Positions 34,601 through 43,104 of a stretch of DNA of 64,000 bases are shown here, one piece after another (position 1 is the first letter of the stretch; each line of letters begins with the position of its first letter). The DNA lies in NCBI GenBank assembly GCA_965243185.1, contig OZ251531.1, positions 3,100,001 through 3,164,000 on the forward strand, given 5' to 3'. The notes beneath the pieces are model-generated. The model made no database searches, was not told where the DNA came from, and was given only the letters and a program-made list of their open reading frames with translations. The position numbers were made by a program, and so were the translations under genes. This DNA is from CBDBCU01 sp965243185 (GTDB lineage Bacteria; Chloroflexota; Dehalococcoidia; Lucifugimonadales; UBA3495).

Positions 34601-35839
34601 GTGAAAGCCGAGATCTTTTCCATTGGCACCGAGCTGCTGATGGGCGAACTGACCGACACCAACGCCGCGTGGATTGCCGCCCAACTGCCGGCCCTGGGCA
34701 TCCGCCTGCAATGGGTATCCATTATCGGTGACGACTTGGCAATGCTGACTGACGCTTTCCGGCGCGGCTTGCAGCGTTCCGACATTATCTTTACCACCGG
34801 CGGCCTCGGCCCCACCCAGGACGACCTGACCCGGGAAGCCATTGCCCAAGCCCTGGGTGAAACTCCCGACGTCCAGCCTGAAGTAGTGCAGGAACTGGAA
34901 CGCTACTTTGCCGGCCGGGGCATTGCAATGCCCGCCCACAACATCAAGCAAGCCCACCTGATACCCTCGGCCCGTTTTGTCCGCAATCGCAACGGCACCG
35001 CCCCCGGCTGGTGGGCCGAAAACAACGGCAAAATCATCGTCGCAATGCCCGGCCCGCCCGGTGAAATGCAGCCCATCTGGAACACGGAAGTAGCCCCCCA
35101 ACTGCGGGAACTGGTCGCTGACGAAGTTGCCATCACCCGCAACATTAAAACCTTGGGAATGTCCGAAGCCGCCATCGACGAGGAAATATCCGAATACTTC
35201 GGCCAGGAAAATCCCTACTTGGGCATCTACTCCAAAGCCGACGGCATCCATCTGCGGATTATTGCCCGCGCCGCTGACGAGGCGGCCGCCCGTCAACTGA
35301 TTGCCCCGGTCGAGCAAGCCATCACCGACCGCCTTGCCCCCTACATCTGGGGCTATGATGACGAAACCCCGGAGCAGGCCGCCGGCCAAGCCCTTGCCGT
35401 CCGGGGATTGACCCTGGCAACAATGGAATCCTGCACCGGCGGCTTCCTGGCCAACAGCATCACCGAAATCCCGGACAGCGCCGCCTACTACCGGGGCGGA
35501 CTAATCGCCCCCACTCCCGCCATCCTGCAAGCCAGCGGCGTCTCCGCCGCCATCATTGAACAATACGGCGCGGCCAGCCCGGAAACCGCCCGCGCGATGG
35601 CTCAAGCCGCACAAGCAACCCGCCAAACCGACTACGCCATCGGCATCGCCGGCGTCATCGACGCCCCAGCCGGGGACGGCCCACCGCCGGGCCAAGTCTA
35701 TATCGCCATTGCCGGCCTTAAAGACTGCCGGGAATTGGCTTTCCGTACCCCGCCCCGCCGCATCGTAGTAAAACGCCGCGCCGCCAACACCGCCCTAACC
35801 GAACTGCGCAAACTGATTGTGGCTGAGGGTGGGGGATAG
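34601..35839 (+). CDS. cinA: CinA-family protein with degenerate deamidase domain
   Basis: 412 residues from a GTG at 34601 behind AAGGAG. The N-terminal molybdopterin-binding-like domain (EIFSIGTELLMGELTDTNA, FTTGGLGPTQDDLTREAIA) would act as ADP-ribose/NAD-related pyrophosphatase. The C-terminal PncC-type NMN deamidase domain keeps ESCTGG. However, the usual Y-S-N-x-x-K segment is APTPAI here, and T-G-I-A-G-P reads IGIAGV. The second activity is therefore doubtful. It follows the DUF4340 gene by 13 nt and ends the operon. Confidence 0.85.
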   Translation: MKAEIFSIGTELLMGELTDTNAAWIAAQLPALGIRLQWVSIIGDDLAMLTDAFRRGLQRSDIIFTTGGLGPTQDDLTREAIAQALGETPDVQPEVVQELERYFAGRGIAMPAHNIKQAHLIPSARFVRNRNGTAPGWWAENNGKIIVAMPGPPGEMQPIWNTEVAPQLRELVADEVAITRNIKTLGMSEAAIDEEISEYFGQENPYLGIYSKADGIHLRIIARAADEAAARQLIAPVEQAITDRLAPYIWGYDDETPEQAAGQALAVRGLTLATMESCTGGFLANSITEIPDSAAYYRGGLIAPTPAILQASGVSAAIIEQYGAASPETARAMAQAAQATRQTDYAIGIAGVIDAPAGDGPPPGQVYIAIAGLKDCRELAFRTPPRRIVVKRRAANTALTELRKLIVAEGGG

Positions 35840-35882
35840 ATATAGGGCAGGAAATACAACCAAAGAAAAGAGAGTCGCAGCT

Positions 35883-37400
35883 ATGGGACTGCCCAACTTT
35901 GCGAACCGGACCCTTTACCAAGGCGACAACTTGCCCTTCCTACAGGGCATTAACAGCGCGACCGTGGATTTGATTGCCACGGATCCGCCGTTCAACAAAA
36001 GCAAGGATTTCCACGCCACGCCGAACAGTCTGGCCGCCGGCTCCCGATTCACCGACCGCTGGCGGTGGGACGACGACGTTCAGCCCGAATGGGTGGACGC
36101 CATCCAGGACGATTGGCCCAAGGCGTGGTGGGTAATCCAAGCGGCGCGGGAAACTTATGGGCAAGATCTGGCGGCTTTCCTGTGCTGGCTGGGGGTGCGG
36201 CTGATGGAATGTCACCGTATCCTGAAACCCACCGGCAGCCTGTACCTGCACATCGACCACACCGCCCACGCTTGGGCCAAATGCCTGCTCGACGCCGTCT
36301 TTGGGCGGGATAATTTCCGCAACGAAATCGTTTGGCATTATGGGGGGCGTGGGGCCAAGGCGGTGGGGCGGCAGTTCCCGCGCAATCACGATTCCATTCT
36401 GGCCTATAGCAAGGATGGAAATTCCCATACCTATAGCCCCGACTACTTGCCGGTTAAGCATCCGGTAAGCAATTTGCCGAGTCATATCCGAATAGGCAGC
36501 GATGGCCGCCCCTTCAAGACGGCGCCGCGGGGTGATTACACCGACCAGAGCATAGCCCAGCTCCGCGCCGCAGGCCGGATCCACGAAACCCGTAATGGGA
36601 ATATCCGCATCAAGTATTTCCTGGCGCGGGAGGGCGATTTCGTTCTGGAACCCAAGTTAGTGGGGGATGTTTGGGATACCATCCCGGATATGATGCACGC
36701 CCCGAAAGCCGAGCGGCTTGGCTACCCCACGCAGAAACCCTTGGCTTTGTACGAGCGGATAATCAAGGCATCCAGCCATCCCGGCGATTGGGTGCTTGAC
36801 CCCTTTTGCGGTTGCGCTACTACGCCGGTAGCGGCGGAACGATTGGGCCGCCAATGGATTGGAATGGACTTGTGGACGGGCGCTTACCAGATGGTACTCG
36901 ACCGGCTCAATGCGGAAAGGCAGGTATGGCGGCCGGAGGATGTGCAACTGGTAACCGTGCCGCCGGAACGAACCGACGCGGCGGCTACGGCGGCCCCGCA
37001 TTTGCAACAGATTGAACGGCGGCGGGAACGGCGGCCGCTGTTCAGCAACCCGGAAATGAAGGACATCCTGATTAAGCAGTGGGGGGCAGTATGTTGGGGC
37101 TGCGGATTCGAGCCGCCCCATGGGGACGACCGGCATTTTGACCTGGACCACATTATGCCCAAGGCGGAGGGCGGGCATAATCACTTGGATAACCGGGCTA
37201 TCCTGTGCCGGCCCTGCAACGGGAGGAAAGGCAATCGGATGACGCTTACCGCCTTGCGGCAGGCCAACCGGCGGGATGGCTACTGGTACGGCAATCCCCT
37301 CATAGACCAGCGCATAGTGATAAAGTTGGCCGTAGAATGGGCCAGGGGGTACCTGGAAAAGGCGGCGCAACCGGCCGGGCTTGCCGCAAGCGCGGATTAG
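35883..37400 (+). CDS. Beta-class DNA methyltransferase fused to an HNH nuclease (copy 1)
   Basis: 505 residues from the ATG at 35883. LIATDPPFN (residues about 30-38) is catalytic motif IV, and DPFCGCATTPVAAERLG (about 303-319) is the SAM-binding motif I. This order marks a beta-class enzyme, and DPPF suggests N6-adenine. The variable middle is the target-recognition region. The C-terminal 120 residues form an HNH nuclease: CWGCGF, then DLDHIMPKAEGGHNHLDNRA and LCRPCN. Modification and cleavage are thus in one chain. The gene is G-rich on its coding strand, unlike its surroundings, which suggests transfer. A paralogue lies at 44510-46081. Confidence 0.9.
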   Translation: MGLPNFANRTLYQGDNLPFLQGINSATVDLIATDPPFNKSKDFHATPNSLAAGSRFTDRWRWDDDVQPEWVDAIQDDWPKAWWVIQAARETYGQDLAAFLCWLGVRLMECHRILKPTGSLYLHIDHTAHAWAKCLLDAVFGRDNFRNEIVWHYGGRGAKAVGRQFPRNHDSILAYSKDGNSHTYSPDYLPVKHPVSNLPSHIRIGSDGRPFKTAPRGDYTDQSIAQLRAAGRIHETRNGNIRIKYFLAREGDFVLEPKLVGDVWDTIPDMMHAPKAERLGYPTQKPLALYERIIKASSHPGDWVLDPFCGCATTPVAAERLGRQWIGMDLWTGAYQMVLDRLNAERQVWRPEDVQLVTVPPERTDAAATAAPHLQQIERRRERRPLFSNPEMKDILIKQWGAVCWGCGFEPPHGDDRHFDLDHIMPKAEGGHNHLDNRAILCRPCNGRKGNRMTLTALRQANRRDGYWYGNPLIDQRIVIKLAVEWARGYLEKAAQPAGLAASAD

Positions 37401-37401
37401 C

Positions 37402-37444
37402 GGAAAGCCTTGGCCGGCCGCCATATCGACCAGGGCTTTCTTAT
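37402..37444 (+). terminator. Terminator of methyltransferase-HNH copy 1
   Basis: GGAAAGCCTTGG pairs with CCAGGGCTTTCT (one wobble) immediately after the stop, followed by TTATG. Confidence 0.6.
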
Positions 37445-37487
37445 GTTCCGAGCAAGTTCCAGCAAATAAAAAGTCTCTCCCAACAAA

Positions 37488-37520
37488 ACCGGGGCCGGCT
37501 TACCACCGGCCCCGGTCTTT
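37488..37520. terminator. Bidirectional terminator
   Basis: Perfect 11-bp arms 37488-37498 and 37506-37516. A TTTTG run follows on the minus strand, just past the VWA gene stop, and CTTT follows on the + strand. Confidence 0.75.
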
Positions 37521-37547
37521 ATGTAAATCCCCCGGACTGTCCCGCCG

Positions 37548-40500
37548 CTAGGCGGTAAGCTGCCGGTACAGCATTGGCAGCCGCTCCGGCAAGGCCCAGA
37601 TTTCGCTGAGCACCTCGTAGCCCATATCCCCGCACATTTCCTTCAGGTAATCGTGGCCCGCCTTGTCCACCGTCAGGCAGAAGGGCGTAATATCCTTCCG
37701 CTTGGCTTCCAGCAGCGCCATGTGGGTGTCGTGGACGGCGTACTCCTTTTCCACGCCCTCCCGGCTGTAGCCCCGGTCTTGCGGCCGGCCATCGCTAATC
37801 AGGAACATTATCTTGGTCGGTGAATCCTGATTTTCCAGCTTCGTGATGGCGTGACGGATGGCGCTGCCCATCCGGGTAGCGTGCAGCGGCGTTATCTTGT
37901 CAATGCGCCGCTTAATCCGCTCGCTGAAAGTCTCCTCAATGTCCTTGATGACATAGAACTCGACATTTTCCCGCCCGTAGCCGGAAAAGCCGTAGATGCC
38001 ATAGGTATCCCCAATGGACTCCAACGCCTGAATTAGCAGCGCGGTGCTTTCCTTTTCCAAGTCGATAATCCGCTTGTAATGGCGGCGCACCAGCCCCTCC
38101 CGGCGGCGGCGCAGCCAGACCATATACTCCACCGGGTCATCCGGCGCGTCCCGGTCATCCACCGTGTGCCGGCCTTCGTCAATGGCCTCGGCGGTGGACG
38201 CGCTCATATCGAGCAGGAACACCACCGCCACATCCCGCTCAATCTTGTTCCGCCGCCAGTAGATTTTCTCATCCGGCGGCACCTTCATCCGAATGTCGGC
38301 GGCCGCTTCTAGCGCGGCGTTCAGGTCAATATCCTCCCCGTCCACCATCCGGTAAATCTTGCGGAAGGTCTCCGGCATAATCAACTCAAACTGCCGCTTG
38401 ATGTGGTTCAGCAGCGACGAGTAGTTTTTCAGGGCGTCGTTGTAAAACACCGGGTCGCCCTCGTCCAGCGTCTTTTCCTTGACCACGCACCAGCGCGGCT
38501 TGTAATCGTTGGCCCGAAAGTCCCACTCGTCATAGACATAGGCTCGCGGCTCCCGGGCTTCCAGTTCCCCGCCTTGGTCATCATCGTGCAGCAGCGGCCC
38601 GTAGCCCTGCCCCGGTTGGGAGTTGGGCGGCGGCACCCCCGCTTCCTTCATAATGTTCTGGGCAAAGGTGCTCATACTGTTGTTAATATCCCCCTGCTCC
38701 GCGTCCAGTTCCAACTCCGCGCTGTCCTGGAGCAGTTGTTCCAGCATTTCCTGGGACATCGGCTCCCCTTCGCCCTGCTGGTTCTGGTCCATCTGGAGCT
38801 TGGTCAGCAGCTGCACCATCTCCGGCTTGAAATCCCCCCGGTAGTCCACCGGCTCCGGCGACTCGTAGGATTCGCTCTCGCCGCCTTGTCCGGAAGCCTC
38901 CTGGGACGCTTGCAGTTTGTCCAGCAGGGATTGAAATTCCTCCTCGGAAAAGTCCCCCGGGCTATCCATATCCTCCGGTTCCCACTGGTCTTCCGGCTGC
39001 GTTTCATTCTCCAGCCGGGAGATGATTTCATAGGCCCGCAGCGTAGCCTCGGCGGTATCCTCGACCGCCGCCGCCGCATCCCGCAGTTGGTGCAGGATAC
39101 GGGCCAGCATCGTTGCCTCTTCCTGATACTCCACCGGGATGGGCAGGTCATTGAACTGCTCCAGACTCATCTTAATCAGCAGTTCAACCAAGGCTTCCTG
39201 CAAGGGCAAATCCTCCACCTGCGGCCGGCGGGCCAAAGTTTCCGCCTGCACCCCGGCGGCCGCCCGCCGAATGCCCGGATACTCCACCTTGATACGGTAG
39301 TCCAGCCGGCAATCCTCCAGCACCGTGAACAGGTCAAAGGCCAGCTTGCGGTCATCAAACAGGTTCAGGAACCGGCCGATTTCGGTAAAGGCCCGCGTCT
39401 GCCCGTCCGCTTCCTCCGACAACAGCACATCCTCGCTGATTTGCGCCGCCGCCCGCTCCCGCTCCCGGGCAAACCGCCGTTCCTCCTCAAACCGGGTCGC
39501 CGTCCGGCTGAAGTCAAACTCGAAGCTGCCAAACTCCAGATGGCCGACCTGGTGGGTAGCCACCACCTTGAACCAGGAAAAGTTTTCATTCTTGTCCTGA
39601 TAGTGGTCCACCACCGGCGGCAGAAAAACCTTGCTGCCATCAGTCGACGCCGAATCCTCATCCACCCAGCCGATGTTTTTCCGCACCAGTTCCTGGGTGT
39701 TCAGCACCTCAATGGGTGACCCGGACAACGCCCGGCAGTAAAGCCGCACCACTCCCTTGACCTTGTCCAGTTCCAGACTGGAGGACAGGGTTTCGAGCAA
39801 AGCCTCGGAAGTGTTGGATTCCACCTTGAAAAAGGCAATCCCGCTTTCCGGGTTTTCCTGCAACAGATGGACGCCCTGCTGAAACCAGGTATCCAACTGC
39901 TGGAGCGTGATCCGATGCAGCACCCCCTCCAGGCTTTTCAGGAAAGACGGCACCGCCTCCGGGGACACTGCCAACAGCCCCTCGCACAAGTCCAGAATAT
40001 GGGCTTGGGAACCTTGCGGAACCTGCCCCAATGCCTGGCTGCCATCCGACAGAAACTTGGCCGTATCCCGAATGCCTACCTTGGTCAGCCGTTCCCCCAG
40101 CTTGAGAAAGCGGCTGGTCTGCCCCTCCTCAATCTGCTGCAACGCCTTGGGCGCCATACTCAGGCAGCTTTTCACTTCCCGCCAGTTGCCATCGGACAAA
40201 GCCCGGGACATCGACAAAAAGGCTTCCCGCTCCCGGCCCATACCCGGCAGCACATCCCGCCCCAAAGTCAGACACTCCAACGCAATGTCATACGATTTGT
40301 ACGACAGGGCTTCAATCAGCGACGCGAAAACCTCCACATCCCAGAACGGCAGGCTCCGAATCAAATCGGGGCTGACCTCAAAAAACCGGGCCGACAGGGT
40401 GCTGGACTTCCAAGTCCCCTTATACAGACTGCGGCCCAAACCGGCCCAGCGGGGAATATACTGCGGCCGCAGGTTGGAAACGATGGACGGGCTGGCCTTG

Positions 40501-40805
40501 AAAAAGGAAACGGCCAAAGCCGGGGAATCCTGGGACAAATAGGTGCCGCACCGCGCCCACTGCATAAACGAGGCAAAGGCCAGCGACCGGGCCACCGGCG
40601 GCCCCGCCCGATAGTATTCCACCGCCGCCTCCCACGAGCGGACGGTCTGGGTCGCTATCGTAACCCCTTCCTTGGCCCACAGGGTCAGTTCCTCGTCGGA
40701 AAAGGCCGTAGTCATCCCGTCGGCGGCTTCCCGGTAAGTATCCAGCAACGCCGGCGGCAGTTTAGCCAATTCCGCTTCTACCTGGTCAAAGGGAGCATTG
40801 CTCAA
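37548..40805 (-). CDS. Large VWA-domain protein, NorD/CbbO type
   Basis: 1085 residues. The first about 400 residues are helical repeats (many Ser-Leu-rich units such as AFASFMQWARCGTYLSQDSP). An acidic middle follows. A C-terminal von Willebrand A domain begins VVFLLDMSAST near residue 862, with the DxSxS metal site and a later ISDGRPQD. CbbO/NorD proteins are substrate adaptors for CbbQ/NorQ AAA+ ring motors, which remodel metalloenzymes such as rubisco or nitric oxide reductase. Such a motor is two genes upstream. A TTG start at 40805 sits behind GGAGGGG. Confidence 0.82.
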   Translation of the reverse strand: MSNAPFDQVEAELAKLPPALLDTYREAADGMTTAFSDEELTLWAKEGVTIATQTVRSWEAAVEYYRAGPPVARSLAFASFMQWARCGTYLSQDSPALAVSFFKASPSIVSNLRPQYIPRWAGLGRSLYKGTWKSSTLSARFFEVSPDLIRSLPFWDVEVFASLIEALSYKSYDIALECLTLGRDVLPGMGREREAFLSMSRALSDGNWREVKSCLSMAPKALQQIEEGQTSRFLKLGERLTKVGIRDTAKFLSDGSQALGQVPQGSQAHILDLCEGLLAVSPEAVPSFLKSLEGVLHRITLQQLDTWFQQGVHLLQENPESGIAFFKVESNTSEALLETLSSSLELDKVKGVVRLYCRALSGSPIEVLNTQELVRKNIGWVDEDSASTDGSKVFLPPVVDHYQDKNENFSWFKVVATHQVGHLEFGSFEFDFSRTATRFEEERRFARERERAAAQISEDVLLSEEADGQTRAFTEIGRFLNLFDDRKLAFDLFTVLEDCRLDYRIKVEYPGIRRAAAGVQAETLARRPQVEDLPLQEALVELLIKMSLEQFNDLPIPVEYQEEATMLARILHQLRDAAAAVEDTAEATLRAYEIISRLENETQPEDQWEPEDMDSPGDFSEEEFQSLLDKLQASQEASGQGGESESYESPEPVDYRGDFKPEMVQLLTKLQMDQNQQGEGEPMSQEMLEQLLQDSAELELDAEQGDINNSMSTFAQNIMKEAGVPPPNSQPGQGYGPLLHDDDQGGELEAREPRAYVYDEWDFRANDYKPRWCVVKEKTLDEGDPVFYNDALKNYSSLLNHIKRQFELIMPETFRKIYRMVDGEDIDLNAALEAAADIRMKVPPDEKIYWRRNKIERDVAVVFLLDMSASTAEAIDEGRHTVDDRDAPDDPVEYMVWLRRRREGLVRRHYKRIIDLEKESTALLIQALESIGDTYGIYGFSGYGRENVEFYVIKDIEETFSERIKRRIDKITPLHATRMGSAIRHAITKLENQDSPTKIMFLISDGRPQDRGYSREGVEKEYAVHDTHMALLEAKRKDITPFCLTVDKAGHDYLKEMCGDMGYEVLSEIWALPERLPMLYRQLTA

Positions 40806-40820
40806 GGTGATGACCCCTCC

Positions 40821-41399
40821 TTACTTCAGACCGTCTGCCATCAGTTCGAGGAATTGTTGGAGAATTTTTGCCGTGGCCCCGAATACCAGATGTTCCCCAT
40901 AGGCGTAGGAATAAACCGTAGCCAGTTCCCCCTCCGGCGTCCGCCGGGTTTCCCAGCGCACATTAGCCGGGTCATACAGACTGGCTACCGGAACTTCCAA
41001 CACCTCGGCGATTTCCAAGTCGCTGGGCCGGAACGGGTAGGGATAGGGAATGGCGCCGATAAAGACCCGAACCCCGAATCGGCTCCGCGTAACCACATCA
41101 TCCAATTCCCCTAGGATGGTAACATCCCCGGGGCTTATCCCCATCTCCTCCTCCGCTTCCCGCAGCGCCGTATCCAGAAAGTCCCGGTCTTCCGGATCCC
41201 GCGCCCCGCCGGGGAAGGAGATTTCCCCCTTGTGATGTTCCACCTGCTCCGACCGCTTGTTCAGCAGGATGCAGTCCGCGCCATCCTTGTTATACAGCAG
41301 GAGCAGCACGGCGGCCGGCATCAAGCTGTCGTCGGTCACGCTCCACTTGACCCGGCCAGCCAGCCGTTCCTTAATGCGGTCCGCGGTAACCACGCCCAT
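40821..41399 (-). CDS. Nudix hydrolase, CoA pyrophosphatase type
   Basis: 192 residues. ILLNKRSEQVEHHKGEISFPGG and TALREAEEEMGI give the CoA-pyrophosphatase version of the Nudix box (residues about 63-90). It would split CoA or derivatives into phosphopantetheine and 3',5'-ADP. It lies between the AAA+ and VWA genes, 15 and 9 nt from each, and shares the operon with coaE, the last enzyme of CoA synthesis. Both ends of CoA turnover are therefore encoded together. Confidence 0.88.
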   Translation of the reverse strand: MGVVTADRIKERLAGRVKWSVTDDSLMPAAVLLLLYNKDGADCILLNKRSEQVEHHKGEISFPGGARDPEDRDFLDTALREAEEEMGISPGDVTILGELDDVVTRSRFGVRVFIGAIPYPYPFRPSDLEIAEVLEVPVASLYDPANVRWETRRTPEGELATVYSYAYGEHLVFGATAKILQQFLELMADGLK

Positions 41400-41408
41400 C
41401 CAACCCCG

Positions 41409-42323
41409 CTACTCAAAGATAGAGGATACCACCTCTTCGACGCTGCGCTGCAACTCCGGTTCATCGGTCAGCGTCCACACAATCGCCACCTGGCAAGCCC
41501 GCCGGGCCGGGATGCCCTCGGTCATCAGCCGGCCGGCGTAAATCAGCAGCCGGGTGCTGGCCCCCTCTTGCAGCCCATGATCCCGCAGATTGCGAACCTT
41601 CTCCCCCAGTTTGGACAGCGCCCCCGCCTGCTCCGCGGTGCAGCCGCTTTCCCGTTGCACAATTTCCGCTTCAATATCCGCCGGCGGATAGTCAAACTCC
41701 ACGGAAATAAACCGCTGCCGGGTGCTGTGCTTCAAGTCCTTCAGCGCGCTCTGGTAATGCGGATTGTAGGAAATGCACAGCAAAAAGCGGTCATCCGCCT
41801 CAATAATCTGCCCCGTCTTTTCCACCGGCAGGATCCGCCGGTGGTCCGTCAAGGGATGAATCAGCACGGTAGTATCCTTGCGCGCTTCCACCACCTCGTC
41901 CAGATACAGAATCGCCCCGGCCTTGACCGCCCGGGTCATCGGCCCGTCAATCCAGCGGGTGCCTTCCGAATCCAGCAGATAGCGGCCCACCAAATCGCTG
42001 GCCGTCAAATCCTCGTGGCAGGCGATAGTAACCAGCGGCACCCGCACCTCGCCCTCCCGCAGTTCCTGAGCCGGCCGGCCGCCGTCTTGGGGGCGAATTA
42101 CCGTCATCGGCCGCCCCAGCTTCCAGGCCATATACTCCACAAACCGGGTCTTGCCGCACCCGGTCGGCCCCTTCAGCAGCACCGGAATGTGCTGATTATA
42201 GGCCGCCGAAAAGAGTTCCAGCTCGTCCCCAACCGGCCGATAATACGGCTCGCTGCGCACCAGGAACTCCTCAATGGCGTACTCTTTGTATTCGGGTTCC
42301 GCCGCGTCGATGGTATCTACCAT
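41409..42323 (-). CDS. AAA+ ATPase of the CbbQ/NorQ (MoxR-related) group
   Basis: 304 residues. Walker A GPTGCGKT (52-59), Walker B AILYLDEV (137-144), sensor 1 in CISYNPHYQ and an arginine-finger region STRQRF. The C-terminal CbbQ-type helical tail (GASTRLLIYAGRLMTEG) is present. It forms hexameric rings that work with VWA adaptors of the CbbO/NorD type, encoded downstream. Its ATG overlaps the coaE stop by 1 nt. Confidence 0.88.
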   Translation of the reverse strand: MVDTIDAAEPEYKEYAIEEFLVRSEPYYRPVGDELELFSAAYNQHIPVLLKGPTGCGKTRFVEYMAWKLGRPMTVIRPQDGGRPAQELREGEVRVPLVTIACHEDLTASDLVGRYLLDSEGTRWIDGPMTRAVKAGAILYLDEVVEARKDTTVLIHPLTDHRRILPVEKTGQIIEADDRFLLCISYNPHYQSALKDLKHSTRQRFISVEFDYPPADIEAEIVQRESGCTAEQAGALSKLGEKVRNLRDHGLQEGASTRLLIYAGRLMTEGIPARRACQVAIVWTLTDEPELQRSVEEVVSSIFE

Positions 42324-42934
42324 TACTTTCGTTCAATCCTTCCTTGGACCCTGCTGGCCCAAAGTTCCTTAACCGTAGCTTCCAAAGTTTCCAAAGAACC
42401 GGCGTTGCTGACAACCGCCGCCGCCCGCGCGGCCCGTTCCGCCGCCGGCAGCTGCGCCGCTATCCGCTTACGGACTTCCGCCGGCTCCAGACCGCTGCGC
42501 GCCTGCAACCGGGCGGCCACCGCATCCTCCGGGGCGTCGGTCGTCCACACCTCATCCACCAGCGCATCCCAACCGGCTTCCAACAGCACCGCCGCCTCGA
42601 CCACCGCCGCCGGGCAACCGCCTGCCCGCAATTCCGCCAACTGCTCGGCTACCATCTGCGCCATCCGGGGATGCATAATGGCGTTCAGCCGGGCCAACTG
42701 CTCCGGGTCCGCAAAGACAATCCCGCCCAGCCGGCGGCGGTCAATCTCCCCGCTTTCCTGAAGTACCTGCTCCCCGAAAGCAGCGACAATCTCCCGCCAG
42801 GTTTCCGAATGGGGCGCATAGGCTTGATGTCCCACCTGGTCGGCGTTAATCACGGCGGCACCCAGCCCCTGCAAAATGCGGGAAACCTCGCTCTTGCCGC
42901 TGCCAATTCCCCCGGTCAGGCCAATAACAATCAT
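42323..42934 (-). CDS. coaE: Dephospho-CoA kinase
   Basis: 203 residues from the ATG at 42934 (MIVIGLTGGIGSGKSEVS). It phosphorylates dephospho-CoA with ATP in the last step of CoA synthesis. The P-loop is GGIGSGKS, then INADQVGHQAY and HPRMAQMV are conserved. The ATG at 42934, behind TAGGGTAGGA, is preferred over a start five codons upstream. It heads the operon coaE, AAA+, Nudix, VWA. Confidence 0.92.
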   Translation of the reverse strand: MIVIGLTGGIGSGKSEVSRILQGLGAAVINADQVGHQAYAPHSETWREIVAAFGEQVLQESGEIDRRRLGGIVFADPEQLARLNAIMHPRMAQMVAEQLAELRAGGCPAAVVEAAVLLEAGWDALVDEVWTTDAPEDAVAARLQARSGLEPAEVRKRIAAQLPAAERAARAAAVVSNAGSLETLEATVKELWASRVQGRIERK

Positions 42935-43026
42935 TCCTACCCTAATCACCCGCCGGCCGCAAAACTGCTTGCCATTCTAACAAGGCGCTAGGTATAGGTC
43001 AACCTTGATCCCGTCGGAGACGCAAA

Positions 43027-43042
43027 GAGAGATTAATCTCTC
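43027..43042. promoter_or_regulatory. Perfect 16-bp palindrome
   Basis: GAGAGATTAATCTCTC lies between coaE and the convergently located orphan gene upstream of it. Could be an operator for the coaE operon; no further evidence. Confidence 0.35.
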
Positions 43043-43104
43043 AACGGACTTTCAGTTGCCGGCCTCCATTCACCCCGGGTTTTGCCAAGCATGAGTCGAC
43101 TCTG

